Assembly (NCBI RefSeq): GCF_003287875.1
Contig: NZ_QMKK01000020.1
Coordinates: 124,001 to 188,000 of the forward strand
Length of the DNA stretch: 64,000 nt
Direction of reading: 5' to 3'
Origin: Martinezella tropici
Lineage (GTDB): Bacteria > Pseudomonadota > Alphaproteobacteria > Rhizobiales > Rhizobiaceae
A program made the translations under genes and the position numbers. The notes under the pieces were generated by a model, which was given only the letters and a program-made list of their open reading frames with translations, was not told the origin of the DNA and did no database searches. Positions 9,013-17,568 of the stretch are shown here, piece after piece; the first letter of the stretch is position 1; each line of letters begins with the position of its first letter.

Positions 9013-11460
9013 TCACCCCTTGATCCGCACCATCTGCGGATCATAAAGCGGCTTCAGCGACACCCGACACGGCACTCGGCTCTGTGCGACATCAAGCTCA
9101 TAGCGCCCTGAAAGCACGAAATCCTCGGTCACACCGCCGGGATCGCGGACATAGCCGTAGCCGATCGCCTTGCCGATCGTGTAGCCATAGCCGCCACTCG
9201 ATAGCCAGCCGACGCGCTGGCCGTCGCGATAGATCGTCTCGCGGCCGAGAAGCACGATTTCGGGATCGTCGGGCACGAAGCAGGCGAGCATCTTCTTCAC
9301 GCCCGAGGCCAGCTGCCGCTCGATCGCCTCCCTGCCGCGAAATGCGACGTCCTTCTTCGTCTTCACTGCCCAGGCGAGCCCGGCTTCGACCGGCGTATGA
9401 TCCGGCCCGATATCCGAGCCCCAGGCGCGATAACCCTTCTCCAATCGGCAGCTCTCGATAGCGCGATAGCCGGCATTGATAAGCCCGTATTCGCGGCCGG
9501 CCGCCATCAGCACGTCATAAACCGTAGTGGCATATTCCACGGGCACATGCAGCTCATAGCCAAGTTCGCCGACATAGGTGATGCGCAGTGCCCGTACCGG
9601 GCAGCCGGCGATGCCGACGGTTTTCACCTTGCCGAAGGGGAATGCGGTGTTCGAAACATCCGCCGAGGTCGCGGCCTGCAATATCTCGCGCGACTTCGGC
9701 CCCATCAGTGACAGCACGGAATAGGCGGAGGTCACATCCACCAGCTCCGCATGCATCTCGTGCGGAATGTTGCGGGCGATCCAATCGAAATCATGAGTGG
9801 CGAAGCCGGTGCCTGTCGTGATGTAGAATTCATTCTCGGCGATGCGGGCAACGGTAACGTCGCACTCGATGCCACCCCGATCATTCAGCATCTGGGTGTA
9901 GGTCAAAGCACCGGCGGGCTTGGTGATATCGTTGGCGGCAATCCAGGAGATCGCCGCCTCGGCATCCCTGCCCTTCAGCACGAATTTCGCAAAGGAGGTC
10001 TGATCGAAAATAACGGCCGCTTCGCGCACCGCCTTATGTTCGCGGCCGACGGCATCGAACCAGTTCTGCCGTCCATACGTGTACTCGTCCTTCGGCTCCT
10101 CGCCGGCAAAGAGATCGGCAAACCAGTTCGGCCGTTCCCATCCGAGCTTTTCGCCGAAACAGGCGCCCTGCGCCTTCAGCCGATCGTAAAGCGGCGACTT
10201 GCGGCAGGGCCGGCCGCTGGAATGCTCCTCGAAGGGCCAGGCCATGGTGTAATGCTTGCCATAGGCCTCCAGCGTGCGGGTGCGCACCCAGTCGGTGTCG
10301 AAATGCGGGCGGCCGAAGCGCCTGATATCGACAGGCCAGAGATCGTAGGGCGGTTCGCCCTTGGCAACCCATTCGGCGAGCGCCATGCCCGCCCCGCCGG
10401 CGGATGCGATGCCGAAGGCATTGAAGCCGGCGCCGACGAAGAAATTCCTCAGTTCCGGCGCCTCGCCGAGAATGAAATTGCCGTCGGGCGTAAAGCTCTC
10501 CGGCCCGCAAAGCAGCTGCTTGATGCCGGCCGTCTGCAGCGCCGGCACACGCACCAGCGCCTGCTCCATGATCTGCTCGAAGTGGTCGAAGTTGCTGTCG
10601 AGCAAGGTGTAATGGAAATCTTTCGGGATGCCATCGAGCGCCCAGGGAATGGGATTGGGCTCATAGCCGCCCATGACCAGCCCGCCGACCTCTTCCTTGT
10701 AATAGGTCAGCCGATCCGGATCACGCAGCGTCGGCAAGTTGGAAGGCACCCCGAAGGATTCGGTGATGAGATATTGGTGCTCGACGGAGACCAGCGGCAC
10801 ATTGACGCCAAAACGGCTTGCAAAAGTTCGCGTCCATTGCCCGGCGCAGACGACGACGCGCTCGCATTCGATACGGCCTTTCTCGGTGATGACGGCACGG
10901 ATCCGGCCCTGGTCGATCTCCAGATCGAGAACTTCGGTATCCTCGAAGATCGACACGCCGCTCATGCGGGCGCCTTTCGCCAGCGCCTGGGTGATATCGG
11001 AAGGATTGGCCTGACCGTCCGTCGGCAGGAAGGCGGCGCCGACGAGATCGTCGACATCCATCAGCGGCCAGAGATTGAGCGCTTCCTGCGGCGTCAGCAG
11101 GTGCATCTGCAGGCCGAAGGACTGCGCCGTCGTCGCCTGCCGCTTTACCTCGGTCCAACGCTCCTCGTTGCAGGCAAGGCGCAGGCCGCCATTCATCTTC
11201 CAGCCGGTGGCAAGCCCCGTCTCCGCCTCGAGCTTCTTGTAGAGATCGACGGAATAGCCGAGCATCTGTGTGATGTTGGCGCTGGTGCGCAGCTGGCCGA
11301 CGAGGCCGGCAGCATGGAAGGTCGTGCCCGAAGTCAGCTTCTTGCGCTCCAGCAGCACGGTATCGGTGAAGCCGAGTTTGCCGAGATGGTAGGCCGTCGA
11401 GCAGCCGATGATGCCACCGCCGATGACGACGGTCTTTGCGGTAGCTGGCAGTTCCTTCAT
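9013..11460 (-). CDS. FAD-dependent sarcosine/dimethylglycine dehydrogenase family protein with GcvT domain
   Basis: An 815-residue two-part enzyme. The N-terminal DAO-type FAD domain starts VVIGGGIIGCSTAYHLGK (residues about 11-28) and contains SGTTFHAAGL, whose histidine is the site of covalent FAD attachment in dimethylglycine and sarcosine dehydrogenases. From about residue 430 a GcvT-like aminomethyltransferase/folate-binding region follows, including VTSAYSVLSLMGPKSR and YVGELGYELHVP. Such enzymes demethylate N-methylglycines and pass the C1 unit to tetrahydrofolate. The gene starts nine bases after a choline-kinase-like gene on the same strand, so an operon is likely. The precise N-methylated substrate is not determined. 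Confidence 0.88.
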   Translation of the reverse strand: MKELPATAKTVVIGGGIIGCSTAYHLGKLGFTDTVLLERKKLTSGTTFHAAGLVGQLRTSANITQMLGYSVDLYKKLEAETGLATGWKMNGGLRLACNEERWTEVKRQATTAQSFGLQMHLLTPQEALNLWPLMDVDDLVGAAFLPTDGQANPSDITQALAKGARMSGVSIFEDTEVLDLEIDQGRIRAVITEKGRIECERVVVCAGQWTRTFASRFGVNVPLVSVEHQYLITESFGVPSNLPTLRDPDRLTYYKEEVGGLVMGGYEPNPIPWALDGIPKDFHYTLLDSNFDHFEQIMEQALVRVPALQTAGIKQLLCGPESFTPDGNFILGEAPELRNFFVGAGFNAFGIASAGGAGMALAEWVAKGEPPYDLWPVDIRRFGRPHFDTDWVRTRTLEAYGKHYTMAWPFEEHSSGRPCRKSPLYDRLKAQGACFGEKLGWERPNWFADLFAGEEPKDEYTYGRQNWFDAVGREHKAVREAAVIFDQTSFAKFVLKGRDAEAAISWIAANDITKPAGALTYTQMLNDRGGIECDVTVARIAENEFYITTGTGFATHDFDWIARNIPHEMHAELVDVTSAYSVLSLMGPKSREILQAATSADVSNTAFPFGKVKTVGIAGCPVRALRITYVGELGYELHVPVEYATTVYDVLMAAGREYGLINAGYRAIESCRLEKGYRAWGSDIGPDHTPVEAGLAWAVKTKKDVAFRGREAIERQLASGVKKMLACFVPDDPEIVLLGRETIYRDGQRVGWLSSGGYGYTIGKAIGYGYVRDPGGVTEDFVLSGRYELDVAQSRVPCRVSLKPLYDPQMVRIKG

Positions 11461-11469
11461 GACATTACC

Positions 11470-12348
11470 TCAAGAATGGCGAAAATCCTGCCAGGCGCTC
11501 TCGAAGCGTCTGAGATTTTCAGCTGTATAGGAAGAATAATCGAAATCGATGTCGGAATGGATTTCCGAAACCATGCTCCACATCGTCTCGCGCAGGAGTG
11601 AGGCGCATTTCATCGCCTGATAACGATGGCGCAGATCGCCGCTGACGGGAGCCTCGAAATAGGCCTCCAGCATCGCCTCTTCCTGCGCCTCGGAGAATTC
11701 ATTGTTGGAGGCAAGGCCGCCCAGATCGAACAGCGGCGTGTTGAACCCCGCATAATCCCAATCGATCAACCACAGCCGCTTGCCGTCGTCGAGGAAATTC
11801 GCCGCCAGCAGATCATTGTGGCCGAAACCGATCTCGAAAGGACCCGCTTCGCGTTCGAGGCGCTCTGCCGTCTCCAGAAAGGAAGGCAGCATCGCTCGAT
11901 GCCGGCTACCGCCGGCCTCGAGAACGGCCGCATAGTCCCTGACCACATGGAAGACCCAGAAGATCGCCGCCTGCCCACGAAAATACTTGCCGACGTCGCG
12001 ATGACAGGACCGGACGAGCGGCACGGCACGGCTCATCCTGGCTGGATTTCTCATATCATCGGCCGACAGCGGCCTCGCATCGATATAGTCGAGCACCAGT
12101 ATGCCGGGTTCATGATGGATCACAGCAGGCGAAAGACCGGCCGCATGGGCAGCCCTGCTCGCCGCCAATTCATTGGCGCGGCTGATGTGGTGAACGGGAA
12201 TATCCGCCCCAAGTCGGACGACGAAACGCCGGCCTGCGTTGCCGACCAGATAGTTGCGATTGGTAATGCCGCCCGCCAGCGGGGCGATCTCGATCGCCCC
12301 GTGCCAGATGCCCAGAGACTGGATCCTGTCTTCCGGCGTCGCGGCCAT
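11470..12348 (-). CDS. choline/ethanolamine kinase-like phosphotransferase
   Basis: A 292-residue aminoglycoside-phosphotransferase-fold kinase of the choline/ethanolamine kinase type. It has an N-lobe with GGITNRNYLVG, the catalytic loop FGHNDLLAANFL (Brenner HxDxxxxN) near residue 188, and the metal-binding IDWDYAGFNTPLFDLG. The substrate may be choline, ethanolamine or another amino alcohol. Together with the downstream sarcosine/dimethylglycine dehydrogenase-like gene this suggests use of methylated amines. I use the ATG at 12348 because GGAGGGGG lies just upstream; the ATG at 12375 lacks a spaced ribosome-binding site. It diverges from a DeoR regulator. Confidence 0.85.
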   Translation of the reverse strand: MAATPEDRIQSLGIWHGAIEIAPLAGGITNRNYLVGNAGRRFVVRLGADIPVHHISRANELAASRAAHAAGLSPAVIHHEPGILVLDYIDARPLSADDMRNPARMSRAVPLVRSCHRDVGKYFRGQAAIFWVFHVVRDYAAVLEAGGSRHRAMLPSFLETAERLEREAGPFEIGFGHNDLLAANFLDDGKRLWLIDWDYAGFNTPLFDLGGLASNNEFSEAQEEAMLEAYFEAPVSGDLRHRYQAMKCASLLRETMWSMVSEIHSDIDFDYSSYTAENLRRFESAWQDFRHS

Positions 12349-12658
12349 TCCCCCTCCGGTACCACTGCTGAGCATCCTTCGGATGAGAAAGGTCCCTTAC
12401 AAACGCGAAGCTGTCAAGGGCACCCCACAAAATGAAACGAGAATTTGGCTTTTTGTTGGTTTCGAGAGGCCACTCGAATTGGATGAGCTATGGATATCGC
12501 GAATACGGCGCTTCACCATAGGTGAGATTTGTCTTAAAAACTCAAGCGCGAGGCAATCGGATCAAGCTGTGCGAACTGGCGCCTCTGGGGCGACAGGGTC
12601 AGTTATTCTGGACGCCGGGCACATTTCGGGATCAATACCCTCAATAGGATCAGCAACC
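12349..12658. other. divergent promoter region between kinase operon and DeoR gene
   Basis: About 310 bases without a convincing gene. A TTGACA on the minus strand at 12417-12412 could be the -35 element of the kinase operon, but the expected -10 position is poor. A GAAAC near 12435 and a GTTTC near 12460 form a loose dyad that might be a DeoR site. No strong repeat or RNA structure is evident. Confidence 0.35.
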
Positions 12659-13468
12659 ATGTCGGGCATATCCCAGCCACCGCTTCACTCCAATCATCGC
12701 GAACGCGAGATTCTGGAGGAACTGCGCCTGGCCGGCGGCGCGAGCCGCATCCAGTTCCTGGCCGAACGGCTCGGCGTTTCCGAAGAAACCATCCGCCGCA
12801 ATATCCGCAGCCTGGAGGCCAACGGGCTCGTTACCAAGGTGCATGGCGGCGTCCACATCAAGGATTCGATGATCGAGCCGCCGCTGCATCTGCGCATGAA
12901 CGAGAACGCGGAGGCCAAGCGGATGATCGCCGCTTCGGTCGCCGCCATGATCGAGGATGGAGACGCACTCTTCCTCGATGTCGGCTCGACCACCGCCTTC
13001 ATCGCCGTCGCGCTGCAGAAGCATCAGAACCTCTTCGTCGTCACCAATGCCGTGGCGGTCGCTCACGCGCTTGCCACTCGCAATGGCAACCGCGTCTTTT
13101 TCGCCGGCGGTGAGCTGCGCGGGCATGACGGCGGCGCCTTTGGCATGGAGGCCGCCAATTTCCTGCGCCGCTTCAACATACGCCATGCCATCCTGTCGGT
13201 GGGTGCCATCAACGCCACCTCCGGCTTCATGCTGCACGATTTGGAGGAGGCGGAATATTCCCGGGAAGCGGCCGGCCGCGCCGAAAACTGCATCATCGTC
13301 GCCGACAGCGCCAAGTTCGGACGCAGCGCGCCCATTGTCCTCAACGAACCGTCAGCATTCGACAAATTGGTCACCGACGATACGCCGCCATCAGACATTC
13401 GCGCCATGCTGGAGCGCAACAACATCGAACTCGTGGTCGCCAATCGGCAGCGGGCCGAGCGGCGATAG
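12659..13468 (+). CDS. DeoR/GlpR family transcriptional regulator
   Basis: A 269-residue DeoR-type regulator. The N-terminal helix-turn-helix (HSNHREREILEELR to VSEETIRRNIRSLEANGLV, residues about 10-55) is followed by the DeoR sensor domain. That domain carries the DVGSTTAFIA phosphosugar-binding loop and VTNAVAVAHALA. Members sense phosphorylated sugars or related metabolites. It is divergent from the choline-kinase-like and dehydrogenase genes and probably controls them, although the effector is unknown. The frame is open much farther upstream, but the ATG at 12659 with AGGA nine bases before it matches the family N-terminus. Confidence 0.88.
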   Translation: MSGISQPPLHSNHREREILEELRLAGGASRIQFLAERLGVSEETIRRNIRSLEANGLVTKVHGGVHIKDSMIEPPLHLRMNENAEAKRMIAASVAAMIEDGDALFLDVGSTTAFIAVALQKHQNLFVVTNAVAVAHALATRNGNRVFFAGGELRGHDGGAFGMEAANFLRRFNIRHAILSVGAINATSGFMLHDLEEAEYSREAAGRAENCIIVADSAKFGRSAPIVLNEPSAFDKLVTDDTPPSDIRAMLERNNIELVVANRQRAERR

Positions 13469-13526
13469 ATTGAAAGTGATGCTATCAGCATCGCCGGCAT
13501 CCGCTTCCGGAATGCGTTGAATCTCC

Positions 13527-14408
13527 TCAATCCTTGCACATCGCCTCAAGCGTCAGCGCCGCCTTGCTCGCATGACGCTCCTTGTGACGCAGCAGCCGGA
13601 AGCTGCGGACGGGCAGATCGAAGGTTGCTTGAACAAGCAAACCCTGTCCGAGATAGGCGCTTGCCGCAGCACTGGAAACAGCCGCAGCGCTTTCCCCGGC
13701 ACAGACGGCGGACAGCACCGCCTCATTGGAGGGAAGGACGAGCGCCACGTCGAGATCTCGCGGGTTTGCACCGAGCCTGGCGACCGCATTCTCGAATTCC
13801 GAACGCGTGCCCGAGCCCTCCTCGCGCATCACCCAGGAGGTGCCGGTGGCCAAGTCGGCCGCGGTCAACCGCCGACCATCGGCCCAGAGATGATGCGGCG
13901 GCACAACGATGACGAGCGCATCCTGAGCGACGATCTTCATCGACAGCGCCGGCGCATCTACTTCGCCTTCGATGAAGCCCAGCTCGGCCGCACCGTCGAT
14001 AACGGCTTCGGTTACGGTTCGCGTATTGCCGATCGTCAGATCAAGTTCGATGCCAGGATAGTCGCGATGAAACCGCATCAGCAGAGGCGGCAGCCAGTAA
14101 CTGGCGATGGTCTGGCTCGCATAGATGCTGAGCCGGCCGCGCTGCAGCCCACCCAATTCGGACAGCATGAGTTCCGCCGAGCGCACGCGGGCGAGCGTCG
14201 CCTTGGCTTCACCCAGGAAGGACCGTCCCGTCTCCGTCAGCTCGATCCGCCGGCCGACGCGATGAAACAGCTCCACGCCGTAATAGGCCTCGAGATTCTT
14301 GATCGCCGAGCTGACGGCCGAAGGCGTCAGATGGATGGCTTCGGCAGCGTTAGTCAGATGTTCGCGCTCGGCGACGGCGACGAAAATTGCGAGCTGCTCG
14401 AAGGTCAT
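13527..14408 (-). CDS. LysR family regulator (YeiE/CysB-like partner of YeiH)
   Basis: A 293-residue LysR regulator with the N-terminal winged helix (FEQLAIFVAVAEREHLTNAAEAIHL, then TPSAVSSAIKNLE) and a substrate-binding domain starting near GRLSIYASQTIASYW. It is divergent from a YeiH-type membrane protein gene, the same arrangement as yeiE-yeiH in enterobacteria, where the regulator belongs to the sulfur-related LysR group. Control of the neighbouring transporter is the natural inference. The 116-base intergenic region would hold the operator. Confidence 0.88.
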   Translation of the reverse strand: MTFEQLAIFVAVAEREHLTNAAEAIHLTPSAVSSAIKNLEAYYGVELFHRVGRRIELTETGRSFLGEAKATLARVRSAELMLSELGGLQRGRLSIYASQTIASYWLPPLLMRFHRDYPGIELDLTIGNTRTVTEAVIDGAAELGFIEGEVDAPALSMKIVAQDALVIVVPPHHLWADGRRLTAADLATGTSWVMREEGSGTRSEFENAVARLGANPRDLDVALVLPSNEAVLSAVCAGESAAAVSSAAASAYLGQGLLVQATFDLPVRSFRLLRHKERHASKAALTLEAMCKD

Positions 14409-14524
14409 GGGAAATCATTCTAATTTATCGAATGAAACATAGGATAATATTCGATGGATGTCGACATCGACAGATGAGACTTTCCTGCCGTCACCGAAGC
14501 ATACCAAACGAACGACGGCACGAT

Positions 14525-15547
14525 ATGTCACTTGCTCGACGCGCAAACACGATCCTCCCCGGCCTCGCGCTCACCTGTGCCGTCGCCTCTCTCGCCTATG
14601 CCGGCGAACATCTCGAAATCGGCCTGTTCGGAGGCCGATGGATCGAAAGCCTGGTGCTTGCCATCGCGATCGGCATCGCCGTCTGCACTCTCAAGCCGCT
14701 GAACCCGGCCATGAAGCCCGGCATCGATTTCAGCGCCAAGACCCTGCTGGAAATCGCCATCGTGCTTCTCGGCGCCTCCATCAGCCTCCCGGCCATTCGC
14801 GGCGCCGGCGTCTGGCTGATCGCCGGCATCGCCATTGTTGTCATTTTGTCGATCGCCGCCACCTACGTCATCGGGCGCGCGCTTGGCCTGCCGCCGAGGC
14901 TGGCAACGCTGATCGCCTGCGGCAATTCGATATGCGGCAACTCGGCAATCGTAGCCGTGGCCCCCGTGATCGAGGCGGATTCGCAGGAGATCGCAGCCGC
15001 ACTCGCCTTTACCGCCGTCCTTGGCATTGCGGCAGTGTTTCTGCTGCCGCTTTTCTATTTCCATCTCGGCATGAGCGTACCGCAATACGGCACTCTGGCC
15101 GGATTGACCGTCTACGCGGTGCCGCAGGTACTGGCCGCGACCGCGCCCGTCGGTCTGCTCGCCATCCAGACCGGCACGCTCGTCAAGCTTGTCCGCGTCC
15201 TGATGCTGGGTCCCGTGATCTTTCTGTTCGGCATCATTACCAAGGCTGAGGCCGTTGGCGCCGACGCCCGCGGCAGCCACCATCATTCGCTTGTTCCCTG
15301 GTTCATCTGCGGCTTTCTCGGGCTGATGGCGCTGCGCTCCTTCGGCCTTATTCCGGATACGCTGGTTGCTCCAATGGAGGTGGTCTCGGGCATCCTGACG
15401 GTCATCGCCATGGCGGCGCTCGGCTTGTCCGTGAATATCCGCTCCGTCGCGCATGCGGGAGGTCGGGTCATCGCCGCTGCGACGCTATCGCTGCTGATGC
15501 TCGGCCTGATCAGCTACGGCTTGATCGCCGTCTTGCAGATCCAGTAA
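14525..15547 (+). CDS. YeiH-family putative sulfate exporter (UPF0324)
   Basis: A membrane protein of about 340 residues with ten or so hydrophobic segments. Characteristic stretches are LLEIAIVLLGASIS, LIACGNSICGNSAIVAVAPVI and the C-terminal MAALGLSVNIRS. The family is annotated as putative sulfate exporter and is linked to sulfonate or taurine catabolism in some bacteria; transport activity here is inferred. The start at 14525 removes an arginine-rich upstream extension. Its 3' end overlaps the end of the convergent GGDEF-EAL gene by 38 bases. Confidence 0.85.
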   Translation: MSLARRANTILPGLALTCAVASLAYAGEHLEIGLFGGRWIESLVLAIAIGIAVCTLKPLNPAMKPGIDFSAKTLLEIAIVLLGASISLPAIRGAGVWLIAGIAIVVILSIAATYVIGRALGLPPRLATLIACGNSICGNSAIVAVAPVIEADSQEIAAALAFTAVLGIAAVFLLPLFYFHLGMSVPQYGTLAGLTVYAVPQVLAATAPVGLLAIQTGTLVKLVRVLMLGPVIFLFGIITKAEAVGADARGSHHHSLVPWFICGFLGLMALRSFGLIPDTLVAPMEVVSGILTVIAMAALGLSVNIRSVAHAGGRVIAAATLSLLMLGLISYGLIAVLQIQ

Positions 15548-17396
15548 CCCGCGTGCCCGCCGTGGATCGGTTCTTGTCCACGACAAGAGCCGCTTTCAGC
15601 AACGCAGCAATCTCGCTTCCAGAAGCGGGATAGCCGATGGCATAGCCTTGCAGTCCGTCGCAGCCGACTTCCGCCAGGATGCGCGCATGTTCTTCGGTCT
15701 CGACCCCCTCGGCTACGACCTCGACATTCAAGGCGCGCGCAATATCGACGATGGAACCGACGAGTCGGCGCCGCTCGTCCGATACCGTCACCGCCGTCAC
15801 CAGTTGCCGGTCGATCTTCAACCGCTTCGGCTTCAACGCGACCAGGCCGATCAGCGACGCGTGTCCCGAGCCGAAATCATCGATCTCGATATCGATTCCC
15901 ATCTCCTTGATGCCGGCGATATTGGCGAGCACCCGCTCGTCGGGAGCATCGAGAAAGATTGTCTCGACCAGTTCGAAGGCGATGGCGTTGCGGGGCATCT
16001 TGAGCGCCCTCAACCCTTCGATAAGATCCGGATCCGCAAGTCGGCGCCCGGAGATATTGACGGCAATGCGCGGCGGCGAGAGACCTTGCGACACCCAGTC
16101 CGACCGGTCGGCAAGCGCGCGCTTCAGGACGGCCGCATCGATCTCCGCGGTGAGCCCGTATTCATCGGCCACCTTCAGGAAGGCGATCGGGCTCAACAAT
16201 CCCCTTTCCGGATGGCGCCAGCGGGCGAGCGCCTCCAGCCCGACAATGCGGCGGCTGCGGGCATCCACCTGAATCTGATAGAAAGGCTCGATCTGACACA
16301 GCACCGGCGCCAAACGCAATTCGTCGGCCAGTTGACGTTCCGCCTGCAGGTCGGACTGCAGCTTCGGCGTGAAGAACTCCACCCGGTTGCGACCGAGCTT
16401 CTTGGCCTGGAAAAGGGCGACATCGGATTCCGCCAGCAGATTGCCGGCGCCGCCGGCCTCGCTCATGGCCACACCGATGGACGCGCCAATGCTCAGCATC
16501 TCACTGCCGAAACGCACCTCGCGTCGCAATCGCCGGAAAATATCATTCGCGATCGCCTCCAGCCTCTCGGCGTTACCGACATTCACCAGCACAGCCACGA
16601 ATTCATCGCCGCCGATACGCGCGACTATATCGTTGGCGGTGATGGCTCCGGATATGCGCGCGGCAGCACTCTGCAATGTCGCGTCTCCGGCCGCATGACC
16701 CCATTTGTCGTTGATCTCCTTGAACCCGACGAGATCGATGTGGAGCACGGCCAATGTCTCGATAGATGCGTCGTTGCGCAATTCAGCCAATCGCCGATCG
16801 AAATAGCGCCGGTTCGGAAGGCCGGTGAGATAATCGTGGTCGGCGGCATGCTCGATTCGCGCGCGGCTCTGCTCCAGCGCAACGGCGCGGGCTTCCGCAA
16901 TGGCCTTTTGGCTGGTCAGCTCGCGATTGAGCAAAACATCGGCGGTTACATCCCATTCGGCGCCGATGAAGGAAGGCCCGCCGTCGGCATCTTCATAGTA
17001 ATGCGCGCGCGAACGCAGATGGCGCACCTCACCGCTGGGCAAAATGATGCGGAACTGCGAGTTGTAGAAACCCTTCCCCTCGAGCGCGATCTGGAAGTCG
17101 TTGATCGCCCTTTCATGATCCTCCGGATGCAGCGCCTTAAACCAGACATCGGAGGAAACCCGGCGGTTGTGGCGCCCTGTTCCGTAGAGCTTGTGCATCT
17201 GCTGGTCCCAGAGCAGCTCCTGCTCGTTGACGTTATGTTGCCAGACGCCGATTTGTGACGCCTCCAGCGCCAGCTCCAGCCTTCTCAAAAGGTCCTGGAA
17301 CTCTTCTTCGCTTCGCCCTGATATAGTCTCTGCCAAAGAGCTCCACTCCCTTCGGGAACTGAAGAGACCGCATAACTGCCGCAAGTATATATGCAC
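15510..17396 (-). CDS. PAS-GGDEF-EAL cyclic-di-GMP turnover protein
   Basis: A 628-residue soluble signalling protein. A PAS/PAC sensor (about residues 35-150, with FKALHPEDHERA) is followed by a GGDEF diguanylate cyclase domain with an intact RIGGDEF motif near residue 265. A C-terminal EAL phosphodiesterase domain begins near residue 355. The EAL metal and catalytic residues appear complete: LEALARW, VNISG, FELVET, EIDDFGSG, LKIDR, VAEGVET and LQGYAIG. Both activities are therefore possible. No membrane segment is visible, so PAS probably senses a cytoplasmic signal. AAGGGAG lies six bases before the start. Confidence 0.93.
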   Translation of the reverse strand: MHIYLRQLCGLFSSRREWSSLAETISGRSEEEFQDLLRRLELALEASQIGVWQHNVNEQELLWDQQMHKLYGTGRHNRRVSSDVWFKALHPEDHERAINDFQIALEGKGFYNSQFRIILPSGEVRHLRSRAHYYEDADGGPSFIGAEWDVTADVLLNRELTSQKAIAEARAVALEQSRARIEHAADHDYLTGLPNRRYFDRRLAELRNDASIETLAVLHIDLVGFKEINDKWGHAAGDATLQSAAARISGAITANDIVARIGGDEFVAVLVNVGNAERLEAIANDIFRRLRREVRFGSEMLSIGASIGVAMSEAGGAGNLLAESDVALFQAKKLGRNRVEFFTPKLQSDLQAERQLADELRLAPVLCQIEPFYQIQVDARSRRIVGLEALARWRHPERGLLSPIAFLKVADEYGLTAEIDAAVLKRALADRSDWVSQGLSPPRIAVNISGRRLADPDLIEGLRALKMPRNAIAFELVETIFLDAPDERVLANIAGIKEMGIDIEIDDFGSGHASLIGLVALKPKRLKIDRQLVTAVTVSDERRRLVGSIVDIARALNVEVVAEGVETEEHARILAEVGCDGLQGYAIGYPASGSEIAALLKAALVVDKNRSTAGTRVTGSARRRSSRS

Positions 17397-17459
17397 TACT
17401 CCCTTTCACGAACTTTAATGGTAGTGCATTGGTCATCAGCAGTTTTCGATATCTGAACC

Positions 17460-17506
17460 AGAGCATGATGCCGAAAATGCAAACGGCTTCGGAACGACAT
17501 CTTGCC
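17460..17506. repeat. decayed rhizobial intergenic palindrome
   Basis: AGAGCATGATGCCGAAAA, then GGCTTCGGAACGACATCTTGC, resembles a short palindromic repeat widespread between genes in rhizobia, as I remember it. The outer arms GAGCATGATG and CATCTTGCCC and the inner arms CCGAA and TTCGG no longer match fully, so this is a degenerate copy. Confidence 0.45.
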
Positions 17507-17568
17507 CCACCTGTCTGTTTCTAGCGCGGATTCAGATTGTAAGTCGATTTTACCTAAATCACCCGGCG

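Noticed and set aside
9751-11601. Long open frame of 616 codons antisense to the sarcosine/dimethylglycine dehydrogenase gene
   Set aside because: It mirrors the strongly supported gene on the other strand; its protein is arginine- and histidine-rich with no recognisable domain, typical of antisense frames in GC-rich DNA.
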